A stretch of 64,000 bases of DNA from Candidatus Zhuqueibacterota bacterium (lineage in GTDB: Bacteria; Zhuqueibacterota; Zhuqueibacteria; Residuimicrobiales; Residuimicrobiaceae): positions 25,463-89,462 of the forward strand of contig CAUJEL010000046.1 in NCBI GenBank assembly GCA_963169875.1. The letters run 5' to 3'. The notes beneath the pieces are model-generated. The model did no database searches. It had not been told where the DNA came from and saw nothing but the letters and a program-made list of their open reading frames with translations. Shown in pieces: positions 26,001-35,907 of the stretch. A program made the translations under genes and the position numbers. The stretch's first letter is position 1; each line of letters starts with the position of its first letter.

Positions 26001-26336
26001 TCACAAACAGCACATTGGCTGCAGCATCTTCCACGCCTGGGGATCGAGTTGAATCAGCGTAAGCTGCAGGGTGGGCAACAAACCGGCTTGCGGTTGCACA
26101 TAAAGTGAAGCGATGAGTTCGCGGCCGCGGCGCAACTCCCGCAGCGCCGGCCGCCAGCGCGGATCCCCGCAGAGCAGATCGAGCAGCTCCAGGGCGCGCT
26201 CCAACGCGCTGCCGTATTCGCGTGGATTTTCGCGTAAATTATAAGCGCGATTGAGTTCGTTGGCGACCATCAGCAACTGCTGGTGCTTGGGAAAACTACT
26301 AAACCGGTTTGCGAGGGAGACATGCCAACGCGTCAT
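26001..26336 (-). CDS. Hypothetical protein translationally coupled to DUF5674
   Basis: The protein has 111 aa. Its start overlaps the upstream DUF5674 stop by 4 bp (ATGA), which indicates coupled translation. It is rich in Leu and Arg and probably helical (ALERALELLDLLCGDPRWRPALRELRRG). No signal peptide, membrane segment or known motif is visible. The strict overlap suggests a role linked to its partner. I do not recognise the family. Confidence 0.65.
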   Translation of the reverse strand: MTRWHVSLANRFSSFPKHQQLLMVANELNRAYNLRENPREYGSALERALELLDLLCGDPRWRPALRELRRGRELIASLYVQPQAGLLPTLQLTLIQLDPQAWKMLQPMCCL

Positions 26337-26707
26337 GAATCACCTCCCGGCATATCTTCATCGCGTCCCAACAAAAATTGCTCCGCCAAAAGGTGCATTT
26401 TGGAACGAATCTCCGGGTTCAGCACCTCCATGGCGGCGTTGTCATCGGACGGGCGGATATTGATAAAGCTGGTGAACTCGAGGCGCTGTTCCGGGGCATT
26501 CCAGGGATAGAAATTGCCGCCCCAGAGGTCGCTCTGCCGGCTGCCCTGTGCCAGGAGCATCGCCTCAGCATCGGCATGCATCTCGCCCCCAACGGCCATC
26601 CTCTCCTGCTGAATATCAACCACAAACTTTACCATGGTGTCAAAATGAGCCCGGCAGAGTTCGGTCAGTTCTGCACTGGATAACTTTTGTTGGATTATTT
26701 TTATCAT
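26333..26707 (-). CDS. DUF5674-family protein
   Basis: The protein has 124 aa starting at MIKIIQQKLSS, the usual N-terminus of this family; the track ORF starts five codons earlier. The pattern MVKFVVDIQQERMAVGGEMHADAE, then LLAQGSRQSDLWGGNFYP and INIRPSDDN, fits DUF5674. The family is found in bacteria as small cytoplasmic proteins without assigned function. The conserved GGEMHAD and DLWG patches might form an active site, but this is speculation. It overlaps the downstream 111-aa gene by 4 bp. Confidence 0.8.
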   Translation of the reverse strand: MIKIIQQKLSSAELTELCRAHFDTMVKFVVDIQQERMAVGGEMHADAEAMLLAQGSRQSDLWGGNFYPWNAPEQRLEFTSFINIRPSDDNAAMEVLNPEIRSKMHLLAEQFLLGRDEDMPGGDS

Positions 26708-26840
26708 AGCGCAAAATAGCATTTTGCAGCGAATTTGTCAACGTTATTATTATTGTCTTTGGCTTCCCACAGGGGGCCAATGTGCTGTGAAAAGAGGGCT
26801 TGTTTATCAGGGTATGAATTAATACACTAAACAATCATGA

Positions 26841-28436
26841 CCTTACGCCGAAAGCACTTCACCGACTACCAACTCCCTGTGCTCGTGCAGATCGACGCTG
26901 TCCATCGACCTGGTCGGTGATCTGGAAGAGACCGACTCATCGCGCAAGAATCGCATCGATTCCTCCAGCGTCGAGACCGTCTATCCGCTCAACACCCAAT
27001 ACGTGGCCGGCCTGAACTGGCGCAGCCTCTGGGGCAAAAAAGGCTATGGCAATGTCTCGGTCTATGCAGTCGGCTCACGCTATGACGTCGATGTCTATCT
27101 CGATTTCGTGCGTCAGGCGCGCGGCCCCGAAGGCGAGGTGCTCTCCTATGATGTGCTCCACACCCATACATTCTATCACAACCATTCCAAGGAGACCTAT
27201 CTCGCCGCAAAATATGAGGTATTCTATCAACCCCATGCCCGCCATGAGTGGTCGGCGGGCGCGCAGGTGCAGACCGCGCAGGACTGGGTCAACGATATCT
27301 ATATCGCGGCCGATACCACCCGCTACGATCTGAACCGGGATGGCATCCACGAAACCGGACCCATTCTGCAGCCAAAAGCGCAATTCGTCAAGGAGATCAA
27401 ACTCGGCGAGGCTTCCAGGTACTATCTCTACGCCAATGAAAAATTCACCGTCCATCCGCGCCTCTTTCTCAACCTCGGCGTGCGTTACGATCACTTTACC
27501 TATACCGGCCGCGGGGCTTTCTCTCCACGAACCAGCCTCTCGTATCAACTCGTGCCTGCGCTGACTACCTTGACACTCTCCCTGGGCCGCTATCCGCAGA
27601 CGCCGCCGTTTCCCCTGCTCGGCGACCGCCTCGATCGCGACATCAACCGCCGTCTCGATTATATATATTCGGATCATGCCGTGGTGGGGTTGGAACACAT
27701 CCTCGGGGAGGGTCTAAAATTGAATGCGGAAGTTTACTACAAACACTATCGCCAGATCCCGGTTTCGGAAGAGTACATCTATTCGGCCATCGATACCCTG
27801 CGCTCGGACCGCTACTTGACGATCGGCAAACGCCGCTCCTACGGGCTGGAATTTTTTCTCGAGCAGAAACAGGTGCACGATTTCTACGGCACCCTGAGCG
27901 TTTCGCTGTCGAAATCCCTGGAAACCGATCCGCGCGTGCCGCAGTTGGTGGATCACTATGCTTCAGAGTATGACTATCCGGTGATTGTGACGGCATTGGC
28001 GGGCAAGGTGGTGCGGGATGTGCGCAAATCGCTGGACAAGGCGCCGTTTTTTATCAAATATCCCAGCGTTATACTGCCCTTGTCAAACGAAATGGAGATT
28101 GGTTTCAAATACCGCTATCAGAGCGGCAGGCCTTATACGCCGCTGGCGTTTGTCACCTGGCAGCAGCGCCGCGAGGGCGAGATCAAGTGGTCCAGGGGTT
28201 CCTGGGTGCGCAGCGATGACATCAACGCCGCGCGCTATCCGGCGTATCATCGCCTCGACATTCAATGGCTCAGCCGCTTTTATTTCTCCGGCTGGAACAT
28301 GAACGTCTATGTCGCCATTCAGAATGTCCTCAACACCAAAAATGTGTTCTTCACCAATTACCGCAGCGATGGCAGCACCGAGACCATCTATCAGTATGCT
28401 TTCTTTCCGGTGGGGGGATTGGAGATAGAGTTTTAG
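26841..28436 (+). pseudogene. 5'-truncated TonB-dependent receptor
   Basis: About 530 codons are open from a stop at 26838, but receptor-like sequence begins only near 26898 (LSIDLVGDLEETDSS). What remains is the C-terminal half of the barrel: YRYQSGRPYTPL, YHRLDIQWLSRFYFSGW and YVAIQNVLNTKNVFF, ending GLEIEF as outer-membrane barrels do. Signal peptide, regulatory-like domain, plug and first barrel strands are absent, and no ribosome-binding site precedes the GTG at 27003 used in the track. I see a remnant left by a deletion, with the remaining frame still intact, so the loss may be recent or an assembly join. Confidence 0.8.
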
Positions 28437-28571
28437 GGCAAAATTCAACCACAAAAATTCGTCGCTCAAATCGGCGAGCAGCTTACGCATGTTCTACGTA
28501 AAAACGCGGTGGCTATGGATCAAGTATCCTGGCAGTTCGTTGTTCGTAGTCCCGTATTTGGACATAAATCA

Positions 28572-28587
28572 CTCCGGCTAGCCGGAG
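28572..28587. repeat. Perfect 16-bp palindrome
   Basis: CTCCGGCTAGCCGGAG lies between the truncated receptor and the convergent yceH gene. It is preceded by GTTCGTAGT, which also precedes a CCGGC-TTTA-GCCGG hairpin at 47949-47974. It may be a terminator core or a member of a short repeat family. Confidence 0.5.
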
Positions 28588-28670
28588 CTACTATCGTGTA
28601 CACACCCTCCCAGGATGCGCGGTCAAAGGGTTACCCGGCCGCGTCAGCATCCAGAAGCAAATATACAGCC

Positions 28671-29318
28671 TCATTCAAACTGGGCTTTCCAGTTCAGGAA
28701 CGCCTCTTTGAGCGCGTTCAATTCCTGCGCCAAAGCCGCCACTTTTTCCTCCAGCGCCGCGATGCGCACGCGATCGCCCTCGTCGGAGGCATCGGGCGCA
28801 AAACTCCAGGTCGACAGATCCGGCTCCCCGCAAAGCAGATGCACATAGCGCTGCTCTTTCTGTCCGGGCTGGCGCGGCAGCTGCCGGATTAACGGCGCCT
28901 CGCCGCCGCTCAATTCCTGCAGCACGGCATCGACCTCGGTTAAATCCACAAAGGGAAACATGCGTTCGGCACGGCCGCGCAGTTCTCCGGGCGTCTGTGG
29001 ACCACGCAGCATCAATTCGCAGAGGATGGCCACCTGCGGGTCACTGAGTTTCAGCTTGTCTTTGAAATAGTGCCGGTATTTGGGGGTACGAATGCCTGCG
29101 CCGGTCACCATGGCGGCCAATCCCTTGGCGCGGAGGCGGTCCAGCGTCTGCTGCACCGTCAATTCGTCATATTGCAGGACCGGATTACGGTTCGATTTTT
29201 GATTGCAGGCATTGGTGATGGCGTTCACGGTCATGGGATAATATTCCGGCGTGGTCAGTTCCTTCTCCACCAGACACGCCAGCACGCGCGCTTCTTCCTG
29301 ATCCAGTATCACATCCAT
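28671..29318 (-). CDS. yceH: YceH-family protein (UPF0502/DUF480)
   Basis: The protein has 215 aa, with CAGGAG 8 nt before the ATG. It matches the YceH family along its length: EEARVLACLVEKELTTPEYYP, NACNQKSNRNPV, RLRAKGLA, KYRHYF and LMLRGPQTPGELRGR. The fold is two winged helices, suggesting nucleic-acid binding, but no function is established. The last ~30 residues (EEKVAALAQELNALKEAFLNWK) form a coiled coil, as in other members. It is monocistronic. Confidence 0.93.
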   Translation of the reverse strand: MDVILDQEEARVLACLVEKELTTPEYYPMTVNAITNACNQKSNRNPVLQYDELTVQQTLDRLRAKGLAAMVTGAGIRTPKYRHYFKDKLKLSDPQVAILCELMLRGPQTPGELRGRAERMFPFVDLTEVDAVLQELSGGEAPLIRQLPRQPGQKEQRYVHLLCGEPDLSTWSFAPDASDEGDRVRIAALEEKVAALAQELNALKEAFLNWKAQFE

Positions 29319-29577
29319 TGCATCTACTCCTGTTTCGGCAAGATCTCAATTTAATCAAACCAAAATTGAGCGATTCGTACTTTTTAATGGCTAACTGGTT
29401 GCACGGGCCAGCACAATCGCTCAGATCAAATCAAATTAACAATCCATAAATGAAAAACAAATCGTTTTTTTAAGTCGTGCATGCCGTGATGCCGTCAATG
29501 TGATTGCAAATCCATATTGCGGAATTTTTCTGCATCCCGGAGATGGCAAAATAAAAGACGAGGAAGGAAACCGTAAC

Positions 29578-29766
29578 ATGGAGAATAGAAAACGGGGGTG
29601 GAGTGAGGAGGACGAGAACGTTGATCAGGCTGGTGACGATATTTCCGCTGACCAGCCAAAGTGCCACAGGTGCATGGACTCCTGTGGTAAAAAATCACAA
29701 TTCTGTGATATTTCCGGTGACCAGAAAAAGTGCCACAGGTGCACGGACTCCTGTGGCAAAAAATAG
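29578..29766 (+). CDS. Possible small Cys-rich protein with two CHRC-DSCGKK repeats
   Basis: The ORF has 62 aa, with AAGGA 9 nt before the ATG. After a charged N-terminus it consists of two in-frame 23-residue units containing KCHRCMDSCGKK and KCHRCTDSCGKK, separated by SQFC. Each unit has three closely spaced cysteines, which could bind zinc or form disulfides. There is no signal peptide. The DNA repeat under it also contains inverted repeats, so it might instead be a pair of hairpins with an incidental frame. The rest of the 540-bp gap (29319-29859) holds nothing else recognised. Confidence 0.35.
   Translation: MENRKRGWSEEDENVDQAGDDISADQPKCHRCMDSCGKKSQFCDISGDQKKCHRCTDSCGKK
29638..29764 (+). 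repeat. Tandem duplication of a 58-bp unit, period 69 bp
   Basis: Copies at 29638-29695 and 29707-29764 differ at only five positions. Each contains CCACAGG...CCTGTGG; in the second copy the stem extends to TGCCACAGG / CCTGTGGCA. On the minus strand the second hairpin is followed by CTTTTT, like a terminator. Confidence 0.8.
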
Positions 29767-29859
29767 ATTCCATTTCTCCTTGTATTTTAGTTGATATTTG
29801 GGTATTTTTCGAAAAGTACAGAGTGGCTATTGATTTTACGTGTAACGTGAGGAGCGGGC

Positions 29860-30240
29860 ATGAAGGTGATGGTAGTCGACGATGAGCGGGATGTTGAACT
29901 GCTGTTCCGGCAGTATTTCCGCAAAGAGATCCGCCAACAGCAAATCGATTTCACGTTTTCCCTTTCCGGCGAGGAAGCATTACAACAGCTGCACGCCATG
30001 AACCAGCCCCCGGCGATTGTACTCATCCTCTCCGATATCAACATGCCCGGCATGAATGGCCTGCAGTTGCTCAAAGCCGTCAAGCACCATTTCCCCGCCA
30101 TCAAGGTCGCGATGATCACCGCCTACAGCAACCAGTATTATAAGGATGCCATGGAAAATGGAGCGGATAACTATTACACCAAACCCCTCGACTTCACTCA
30201 GCTTAAAAAGGAATTGTTTCGGGAGGTGGTTAATGGATAG
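29860..30240 (+). CDS. Single-domain response regulator (receiver only)
   Basis: The protein has 126 aa, with GAGGAG 5 nt before the ATG. It is a CheY-like receiver: acidic pocket MVVDDE at the start, phospho-acceptor aspartate in LSDINMPGMNG near residue 55, the switch threonine in MITAYS and the lysine in YTKPLDF. No output domain follows. Its stop overlaps the start of the histidine kinase by 8 bp, so the two are made together. It probably receives phosphate from that kinase and passes it on or regulates it allosterically. Confidence 0.93.
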   Translation: MKVMVVDDERDVELLFRQYFRKEIRQQQIDFTFSLSGEEALQQLHAMNQPPAIVLILSDINMPGMNGLQLLKAVKHHFPAIKVAMITAYSNQYYKDAMENGADNYYTKPLDFTQLKKELFREVVNG

Positions 30241-33200
30241 AATCCGCATCTGGTTCCTGGTGCTGCTGTGCACAGCCGCCCGCGCCGCCGAAACCGGCAT
30301 GCCTTTTATGACTATTTACCCCTGCAAAGAGTTCGGCGGCCATACGCAGTTCTGGGCGATCGAACAGGATGACCGGGGTGTCATGTATATCGGCGACGGG
30401 TACGGCATCCAGGAATTCGACGGGGCGAACTGGCGCATGATCATCAATGCCAACCACTCCTTTGGCCGCTCCCTCTGCAAAGATGAAAACGGCAGAATCT
30501 ATGCCGGTTCCTCCGCCATGCTCGGCTACCTTGAAGCGGACGATCATGGCGAGATGCAGTACCGTTCGCTCATGGACTATATCGCACCTGAGGACCGCCT
30601 TTTTAATTATGTCTGGTCGGTGCATGCCACGCCGCAAGGTATCTATTACCAGGCCAATGAAAGGCTCTTCCGCTTTCATCCCCCCGACTCCGGCGCACCT
30701 GACGAAAAGTGGACGGTCGCTGTCTGGCGCCCGCAGGACTCCTTCGGCTACACGTTTTGGGTTGATCAGACTCTATATGTCCAGCAGTACGGCATCGGAT
30801 TGATGAAAATGGTGAACGATTCACTGGTTATACTGCCGGGAGGTGATCAATTCGCCAGTGACCGCATCCATGTCATGCTGCCGTATCCGGGCAAGGCGGG
30901 ACAGTATCTGGTGGGCACGTTCAGCCGGGGTCTGTTTCTATGGGATGGAAACACCTTTGCCCCTCTTCCGACCGATGCCGATTTCTTACTCTCCCAAGGC
31001 ACCCTTTATGCCGGTGTGCTAACACCGGACAGCTGTTTTGCTCTGGGCACCATGGCCAATGGACTGGTCATCATCGACCGAGAGGGCCGGATCAGACATC
31101 ATTTCACCCAAGCCAATGGATTCCTCTCCAATACGGTGAGCTGTCTTTTAATGGACCGGCAAAAAAACCTCTGGGTGGGCATGGATGGCGGAGTAGCCGT
31201 GCTCGAGTACAATTCGCCACTCTCAGAGTTTATAGTTCCCGGCGGCACCGGCCCTTCGGATTTTTGCAGATACCAGGGCATCCTCTATGTCACCTGCAAC
31301 GATGGCGTCTATTATCTGGATGAACAGGACGGCCTGTTTAAGATGGTCGCCGGAATCGTCGGCAACTCTCAATCCTTCTTTTTTTATCAGATCAATAACG
31401 AATTGTTTGTCACCGTCAACCAGGGCATCTATCGTATCAAGGGCAAAACGGCTTATCTGGCCTTGCCGACCCGGGAAATATCCGTACCGGTTCTCTGCAT
31501 GAGCAAAATGAGTCTTGTGCCGAATGTCATTGTGGCTGGCACACCCGCAAGTGCGGCTCTTTTACGCTATGACCCATCCCTTCCCCAACGTCTCAGCTGG
31601 ATGGGCGATTTACCAGGGGTCCACGAATATATCCGGCTTGTTGGGGAGGCTGAACCAGGCGTGGTCTGGCTGGGTACCATGGATGCCGGATTGATACGCT
31701 TGTCTTTCGCCGCGGACCGGCTGCTGACGCCAGACGTTGACAAATATGGTATTGAGCACGGACTGCCCCCAGGCGGGGCGATTTTCCTCAAGCCGGGAGG
31801 CCGGCCTCTGTTTTGCACAAAAAAAGGCGTGTACCAGTTCAATCCGCAGCAAAACAGATTCGCGCCCGATCCATTTTTTAAGGACCTGGGTTTGGGTAGA
31901 AATCCGGATGAAGGCATCATCGTAGCGGATGCTCACGGCAACCTCTGGATCAATCTTGGCAAGGAATCGGCCGTTTATAAAAAGTTGCCGGATGGCCAGT
32001 ACAAACTGGAGAAAGCCCAGCTGGCGCGATTCGCCGATGATGTGATCAATATCATTTATCCGGAGAGCAATGGCGTCGTCTGGTACGGCACGGCGAACAA
32101 TGTGATCCGTTTCGCGCCGGGGCAACATCAGTCGGAGCTGAGCGCGTTTCCGGCCATCATCCGCCGTGTCGCTCTGGCCGGTGATTCGGTCGTCTATTAC
32201 GGCACCGCCATGCCCGGCCACCGTTTGCAGGACCCGGCGGCACAGCGCTTTCCGTTTCGCGGCAATGCCCTGCGCTTTGATTTTTCCGCCTCCTCTTATC
32301 TCAATCCCCACGCCAACGCGTTCCGCACCCGGCTCGAGGGATTTGACGCCGATTGGTCGACATGGAGCCGCGATACCCGTCGGGACTATACCAATCTCCC
32401 CGCTGGCAAGTATCGCTTCCGTGTTCAGGCGCGCAACATCTTTCAGCAGGAAAGCAGTGAGGATGTCTATGCGTTTACCATCACCCCTCCCTGGTACCGA
32501 ACCTGGTGGGCATGGGCGTTCTATCTGCTCGGCGCCGCCGGCTTGATCTTTGGCGTGGTTCGCGCCCGCACCCGGCAGCTGCAGGAACGCAGCCGCGCGC
32601 TGGAAAAGATCGTCCAGGATCGCACCGCCGAAATACAGGCACAAAAAAACAACGTTGAACAGCTCAGCCTGATCGGCCGCGAGATCACGGCCACGCTCTC
32701 GATTGGCAACATCATCCACACGATCTATGAAAACGTCAACCACCTGATGGATGCCTCGGTGTTTGGTATCGGTATTTATAATGCGGAAAAGCAGCAACTC
32801 GATTTTCCCGCCACAACGGAAAAAAATGAGCTCCTGCCGGCCTATTCGCTCTCGCTATCTGACGAAGACCGCCTCGCGATCTGGTGCTTCAAAAACCAGC
32901 AAGAGGTGGTCATCAACGATTATGCCAGGGATTTCAGCGTCTATATTAAACAGCTTCAGGCGCCTGTCGCCGGTGAAAATCCCGAGTCCATTCTTTACCT
33001 GCCCCTGACCTACAAGGAAAAGTGCATCGGCGTCATCACCGCCCAGAGTTTCAGAAAAAATGCCTATACCGATTATCATCTAAACATGCTGCGCAACCTG
33101 GCCACGTACAGCGCCATCGCCCTTGAAAACGCTGATGCCTACCATCGCGTGAATGAGCTGCTCACCGATCTCAAAAATACCCAGGAGAAACTGGTCACCC

Positions 33201-33973
33201 AGTCCAAGTTGGCTGCCCTGGGCGCCCTCACCGCCGGCATCGCCCACGAGATCAAGAATCCCCTGAACTTTGTCAATAATTTTGCAGAGCTCATCACGGA
33301 TCTGATCTCCGAATTGCGCGAGGTGTTGCGCTCACAAATGGACCAGATGGAGCCGGTGAAAAAAAACGAGGCCACAGAGATACTGGATACCCTGCAGCAG
33401 AATGCCACCAAGATTATCGAGCACGGCAAGCGGGCGGACAGCATCGTCAAGAGCATGCTGCAACATTCACGCGGCAAATCCAATGAGCGCCAGCTCACCG
33501 ACATCAACGCCATGCTCGCCGAAGACATCAATCTGGCCTACCACGGCATGCGCGCCCAGGACAGCAGCTTTAACATCACGATCGAAACCGATTTTGATCC
33601 AGCGGTCGGCAAGATGGAGATCGTGCCTCAGGACGTCAGCCGCGTATTTCTAAATATCATCACCAACGGCTGCTATGAAGCGCATCGCAAAAAACAGGAG
33701 CAAAACGGGGCGTTCTCTCCGACACTCTCGGTTAAAACCCGGAACCTCGACGGCCACATCGAGGTGCGCATTCGGGACAACGGTAACGGGATTCCCGAGG
33801 CCGTGCGCGAAAAGCTCTTCACACCCTTTTTCACCACCAAGCCGCCCGGCAAGGGCACCGGTCTCGGTCTATCCATCAGTTATGACGTCATCGTGCATCA
33901 GCACGGAGGTCAGTTATTCTTTGAATCCGAAGAGGGTCAATTTGCAGAATTTATCGTCCGCTTGCCCAAATAA
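30233..33973 (+). CDS. Hybrid-type periplasmic-propeller sensor histidine kinase (no receiver)
   Basis: The protein has 1246 aa from MDRIRIWF, after GGGAGG; the track start lies inside the upstream gene. A signal peptide is followed by a large periplasmic two-component-regulator propeller region (about 20-640; [22 protein letters not shown]) and a Y_Y_Y domain (about 660-745; [11 protein letters not shown]). A membrane segment is at about 756-778. A GAF domain covers about 810-965. HisKA has the phospho-accepting His in [12 protein letters not shown] (about 1003). The ATPase domain has [19 protein letters not shown] and [10 protein letters not shown]. Its sensor half matches Bacteroides hybrid two-component systems that detect oligosaccharides, but the receiver and AraC output are missing; the receiver is the separate upstream gene. 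Its position suggests control of the neighbouring pectin genes. Confidence 0.92.
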   Translation: MDRIRIWFLVLLCTAARAAETGMPFMTIYPCKEFGGHTQFWAIEQDDRGVMYIGDGYGIQEFDGANWRMIINANHSFGRSLCKDENGRIYAGSSAMLGYLEADDHGEMQYRSLMDYIAPEDRLFNYVWSVHATPQGIYYQANERLFRFHPPDSGAPDEKWTVAVWRPQDSFGYTFWVDQTLYVQQYGIGLMKMVNDSLVILPGGDQFASDRIHVMLPYPGKAGQYLVGTFSRGLFLWDGNTFAPLPTDADFLLSQGTLYAGVLTPDSCFALGTMANGLVIIDREGRIRHHFTQANGFLSNTVSCLLMDRQKNLWVGMDGGVAVLEYNSPLSEFIVPGGTGPSDFCRYQGILYVTCNDGVYYLDEQDGLFKMVAGIVGNSQSFFFYQINNELFVTVNQGIYRIKGKTAYLALPTREISVPVLCMSKMSLVPNVIVAGTPASAALLRYDPSLPQRLSWMGDLPGVHEYIRLVGEAEPGVVWLGTMDAGLIRLSFAADRLLTPDVDKYGIEHGLPPGGAIFLKPGGRPLFCTKKGVYQFNPQQNRFAPDPFFKDLGLGRNPDEGIIVADAHGNLWINLGKESAVYKKLPDGQYKLEKAQLARFADDVINIIYPESNGVVWYGTANNVIRFAPGQHQSELSAFPAIIRRVALAGDSVVYYGTAMPGHRLQDPAAQRFPFRGNALRFDFSASSYLNPHANAFRTRLEGFDADWSTWSRDTRRDYTNLPAGKYRFRVQARNIFQQESSEDVYAFTITPPWYRTWWAWAFYLLGAAGLIFGVVRARTRQLQERSRALEKIVQDRTAEIQAQKNNVEQLSLIGREITATLSIGNIIHTIYENVNHLMDASVFGIGIYNAEKQQLDFPATTEKNELLPAYSLSLSDEDRLAIWCFKNQQEVVINDYARDFSVYIKQLQAPVAGENPESILYLPLTYKEKCIGVITAQSFRKNAYTDYHLNMLRNLATYSAIALENADAYHRVNELLTDLKNTQEKLVTQSKLAALGALTAGIAHEIKNPLNFVNNFAELITDLISELREVLRSQMDQMEPVKKNEATEILDTLQQNATKIIEHGKRADSIVKSMLQHSRGKSNERQLTDINAMLAEDINLAYHGMRAQDSSFNITIETDFDPAVGKMEIVPQDVSRVFLNIITNGCYEAHRKKQEQNGAFSPTLSVKTRNLDGHIEVRIRDNGNGIPEAVREKLFTPFFTTKPPGKGTGLGLSISYDVIVHQHGGQLFFESEEGQFAEFIVRLPK

Positions 33974-34247
33974 TGTGTGATTCCAGGCGTGTCCGCTGCT
34001 TGCAACAATCCATTTGTGAATGACGAACCGGTTCTGCCAGAGGTTTCAAATCCGAGGGTGGTCATTGCTGCATACAGCTTCGCTTGCCCGTTAACTGGAT
34101 AGGGCCCATGCGGCGATCCCGTGGGTGAGCGACGGCATCGTTTACATTAAAATCGCGACCATCACAAAAGCAATAAAATATGTTTTGACGAATCCATGAT
34201 TTACCTCAACTCTTTGGACCGTCTGATCGAAAAAGGAGTCCTGTCTT

Positions 34248-35459
34248 ATGCATCTTCGCATTGTGGTTTTTTTTCTCTGTCTGATCGCCTCCGCGCATGC
34301 GCAGAAATTCCCCGGATTGGCGCCAACGCCGCCCATGGGCTGGAACAGCTGGAACAAATTCGGCTGCGATGTCAACGAAGAACTGATCCGCGCCACCGCC
34401 GACGCCATGGCCGCCAGCGGCATGAAAGCGGCAGGCTATCAATATGTGGTCATCGACGACTGCTGGCACGGCCAGCGCGACTCCCTCGGCTTCATCCACC
34501 CCGATCCCCAGCGCTTCCCGTCCGGCATGAAAGCCCTGGCGGAATACATCCACAGCAAAGGCCTCAAATTCGGCATTTACTCGGACGCGGGCTGGAAGAC
34601 CTGCGGCGGCCGGCCGGGCAGCCGCGGCCGCGAATTCCAGGACGCGCAAACGTATGCCAGCTGGGGCATCGACTATCTCAAATACGACTGGTGTTACACC
34701 GACGATCTGGCCGCCAAAGGGGCCTATAAAACCATGAGCGAGGCCATTCGCCAGGCGGGCCGTCCCATCGTCTTCAGTCTGTGCGAATGGGGCAGTAACA
34801 AACCCTGGGAATGGGCGAAAGAGGTGGGACATCTGTGGCGCACCACCGGCGACATCGCCGTGGTCTTTGACGGCGTCGTCGACCACGGCACCTGGAAATC
34901 GTGGGGCGTGATGCAGATCCTCGATATGCAGGAAGGACTGCGCGTTTATGCGGGTCCGGACCACTGGAACGATCCCGACATGATGGAAGTGGGCAATGGC
35001 ATGACCGCGGCTGAGGACCGGGCCCATTTCTCCATGTGGTGCATGCTGGCCGCGCCCCTCATGGCCGGGAACGACCTGCGCACCATGAGCCCGGAGACCA
35101 AAGCGATTCTCACCAATCCCGGGGCCATCGCCATCAATCAGGATCCGCTGGGCATTCAGGGATTGAAATATTTCGCCCAGGACAGCCTGGAAATCTGGTT
35201 CAAGCCGCTGCAGCAGGGTGAATGGGCGGTCTGTTTCCTGAACCGCAGCCAGCTGGATAAAACGGTGCGTTTTAACTGGGATGAGCACCACATCGTTGAT
35301 ACGTTCAGCAAACGCGAGATCGATTTCAGCAAAGGGATATGGACACTGTTCGATATATGGGCCGATCAAGCCACAGGAACAACGCAAAGACCGCTGTCGG
35401 CGAAAATTTCAACGCATGATGTTTTGCTGCTCAGGCTGGTTTCATCCCCAAAAAAGTAA
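34248..35459 (+). CDS. Glycoside hydrolase family 27 alpha-galactosidase, secreted
   Basis: The protein has 403 aa, with AAGGAG 9 nt before the ATG and a signal peptide ending ASAHAQ. The GH27 signature PPMGWNSWNKFGC is at about residues 29-41. The nucleophile is the aspartate of YLKYDWCY (about 148) and the acid/base the aspartate of NDPDMMEVG (about 245). A C-terminal beta-sandwich follows (about 300-400). It should release terminal alpha-galactose in the periplasm or outside the cell, for example from galactan side chains or galactomannan. It lies between the sensor kinase and the divergently read pectin locus. Confidence 0.95.
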   Translation: MHLRIVVFFLCLIASAHAQKFPGLAPTPPMGWNSWNKFGCDVNEELIRATADAMAASGMKAAGYQYVVIDDCWHGQRDSLGFIHPDPQRFPSGMKALAEYIHSKGLKFGIYSDAGWKTCGGRPGSRGREFQDAQTYASWGIDYLKYDWCYTDDLAAKGAYKTMSEAIRQAGRPIVFSLCEWGSNKPWEWAKEVGHLWRTTGDIAVVFDGVVDHGTWKSWGVMQILDMQEGLRVYAGPDHWNDPDMMEVGNGMTAAEDRAHFSMWCMLAAPLMAGNDLRTMSPETKAILTNPGAIAINQDPLGIQGLKYFAQDSLEIWFKPLQQGEWAVCFLNRSQLDKTVRFNWDEHHIVDTFSKREIDFSKGIWTLFDIWADQATGTTQRPLSAKISTHDVLLLRLVSSPKK

Positions 35460-35536
35460 ACTCGGGAATCTTATACTCTGGCGAAAAAATCTAATGTCAA
35501 TGCAAAAATCGTGGCCAACGCTGGTTCTCAACGTTT

Positions 35537-35606
35537 ACCTGAAAGATGCCTTCTGCATGACTGGCATAATAATATTGGGGTGTCATTCAGCAGTAATCTT
35601 TCAGGT
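35537..35606. repeat. Long two-part hairpin downstream of GH27
   Basis: ACCTGAAAGAT and ATCTTTCAGGT form a perfect 11-bp outer stem. Inside it, after a 5x5 internal loop, CTGCATGAC pairs with GTCATTCAG with one mismatch around a 20-nt loop. There is no T-tract. It could be an mRNA 3' stabiliser or a small structured RNA. Of the 447-bp gap (35460-35907) only this and repeat copy C are recognised. Confidence 0.5.
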
Positions 35607-35732
35607 TCAAGGAAAAAGATCTGCTGTTGGTGACAAATTCACAGCAGGCGCGGATCTATGTGATTATTAAAAATCAGCAATTTATCAAGTGTTGCCCACA
35701 TAATTTATAGAGAATTGAATCAATCATACTAA

Positions 35733-35905
35733 CCTGAATTATTCACCGACGAGGACGCAGAGGTACGCAAAGAATAGAAAAACATAAAGATGACATTGAT
35801 AACAACTTTGATCGCTGAGATCAACATCAAATCAATATATTTTCGATAAATATAATAAAAATAGCTTGGCGGCCTCGGCGCGCTCGGCGGTTTATGAATA
35901 GAACA
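35733..35905 (-). repeat. MITE-like intergenic repeat, copy C
   Basis: About 173 bp in minus orientation. It has the best-preserved ends: CCTG-x3-TATTCATAAACCGCCGAG on one side and CCTGAATTATTCACCGACGAG on the other, forming a terminal inverted repeat of about 21 bp. It lies immediately after the stop codon of the PL10-GH28 gene. Confidence 0.75.
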
Positions 35906-35907
35906 GG

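Noticed and set aside
26837-26920. Short ORF starting MTLRRKHFTDYQLPVL before the truncated receptor
   Set aside because: It ends after 27 codons and has no site; it may be the other side of the deletion junction but cannot be supported as a gene.
29638-29764. CRISPR-like repeat
   Set aside because: Only two units with no spacer diversity and no cas genes; it is a simple tandem duplication.
31610-32797. 395-aa minus-strand ORF inside the histidine kinase gene
   Set aside because: Antisense shadow of a long GC-rich coding region.
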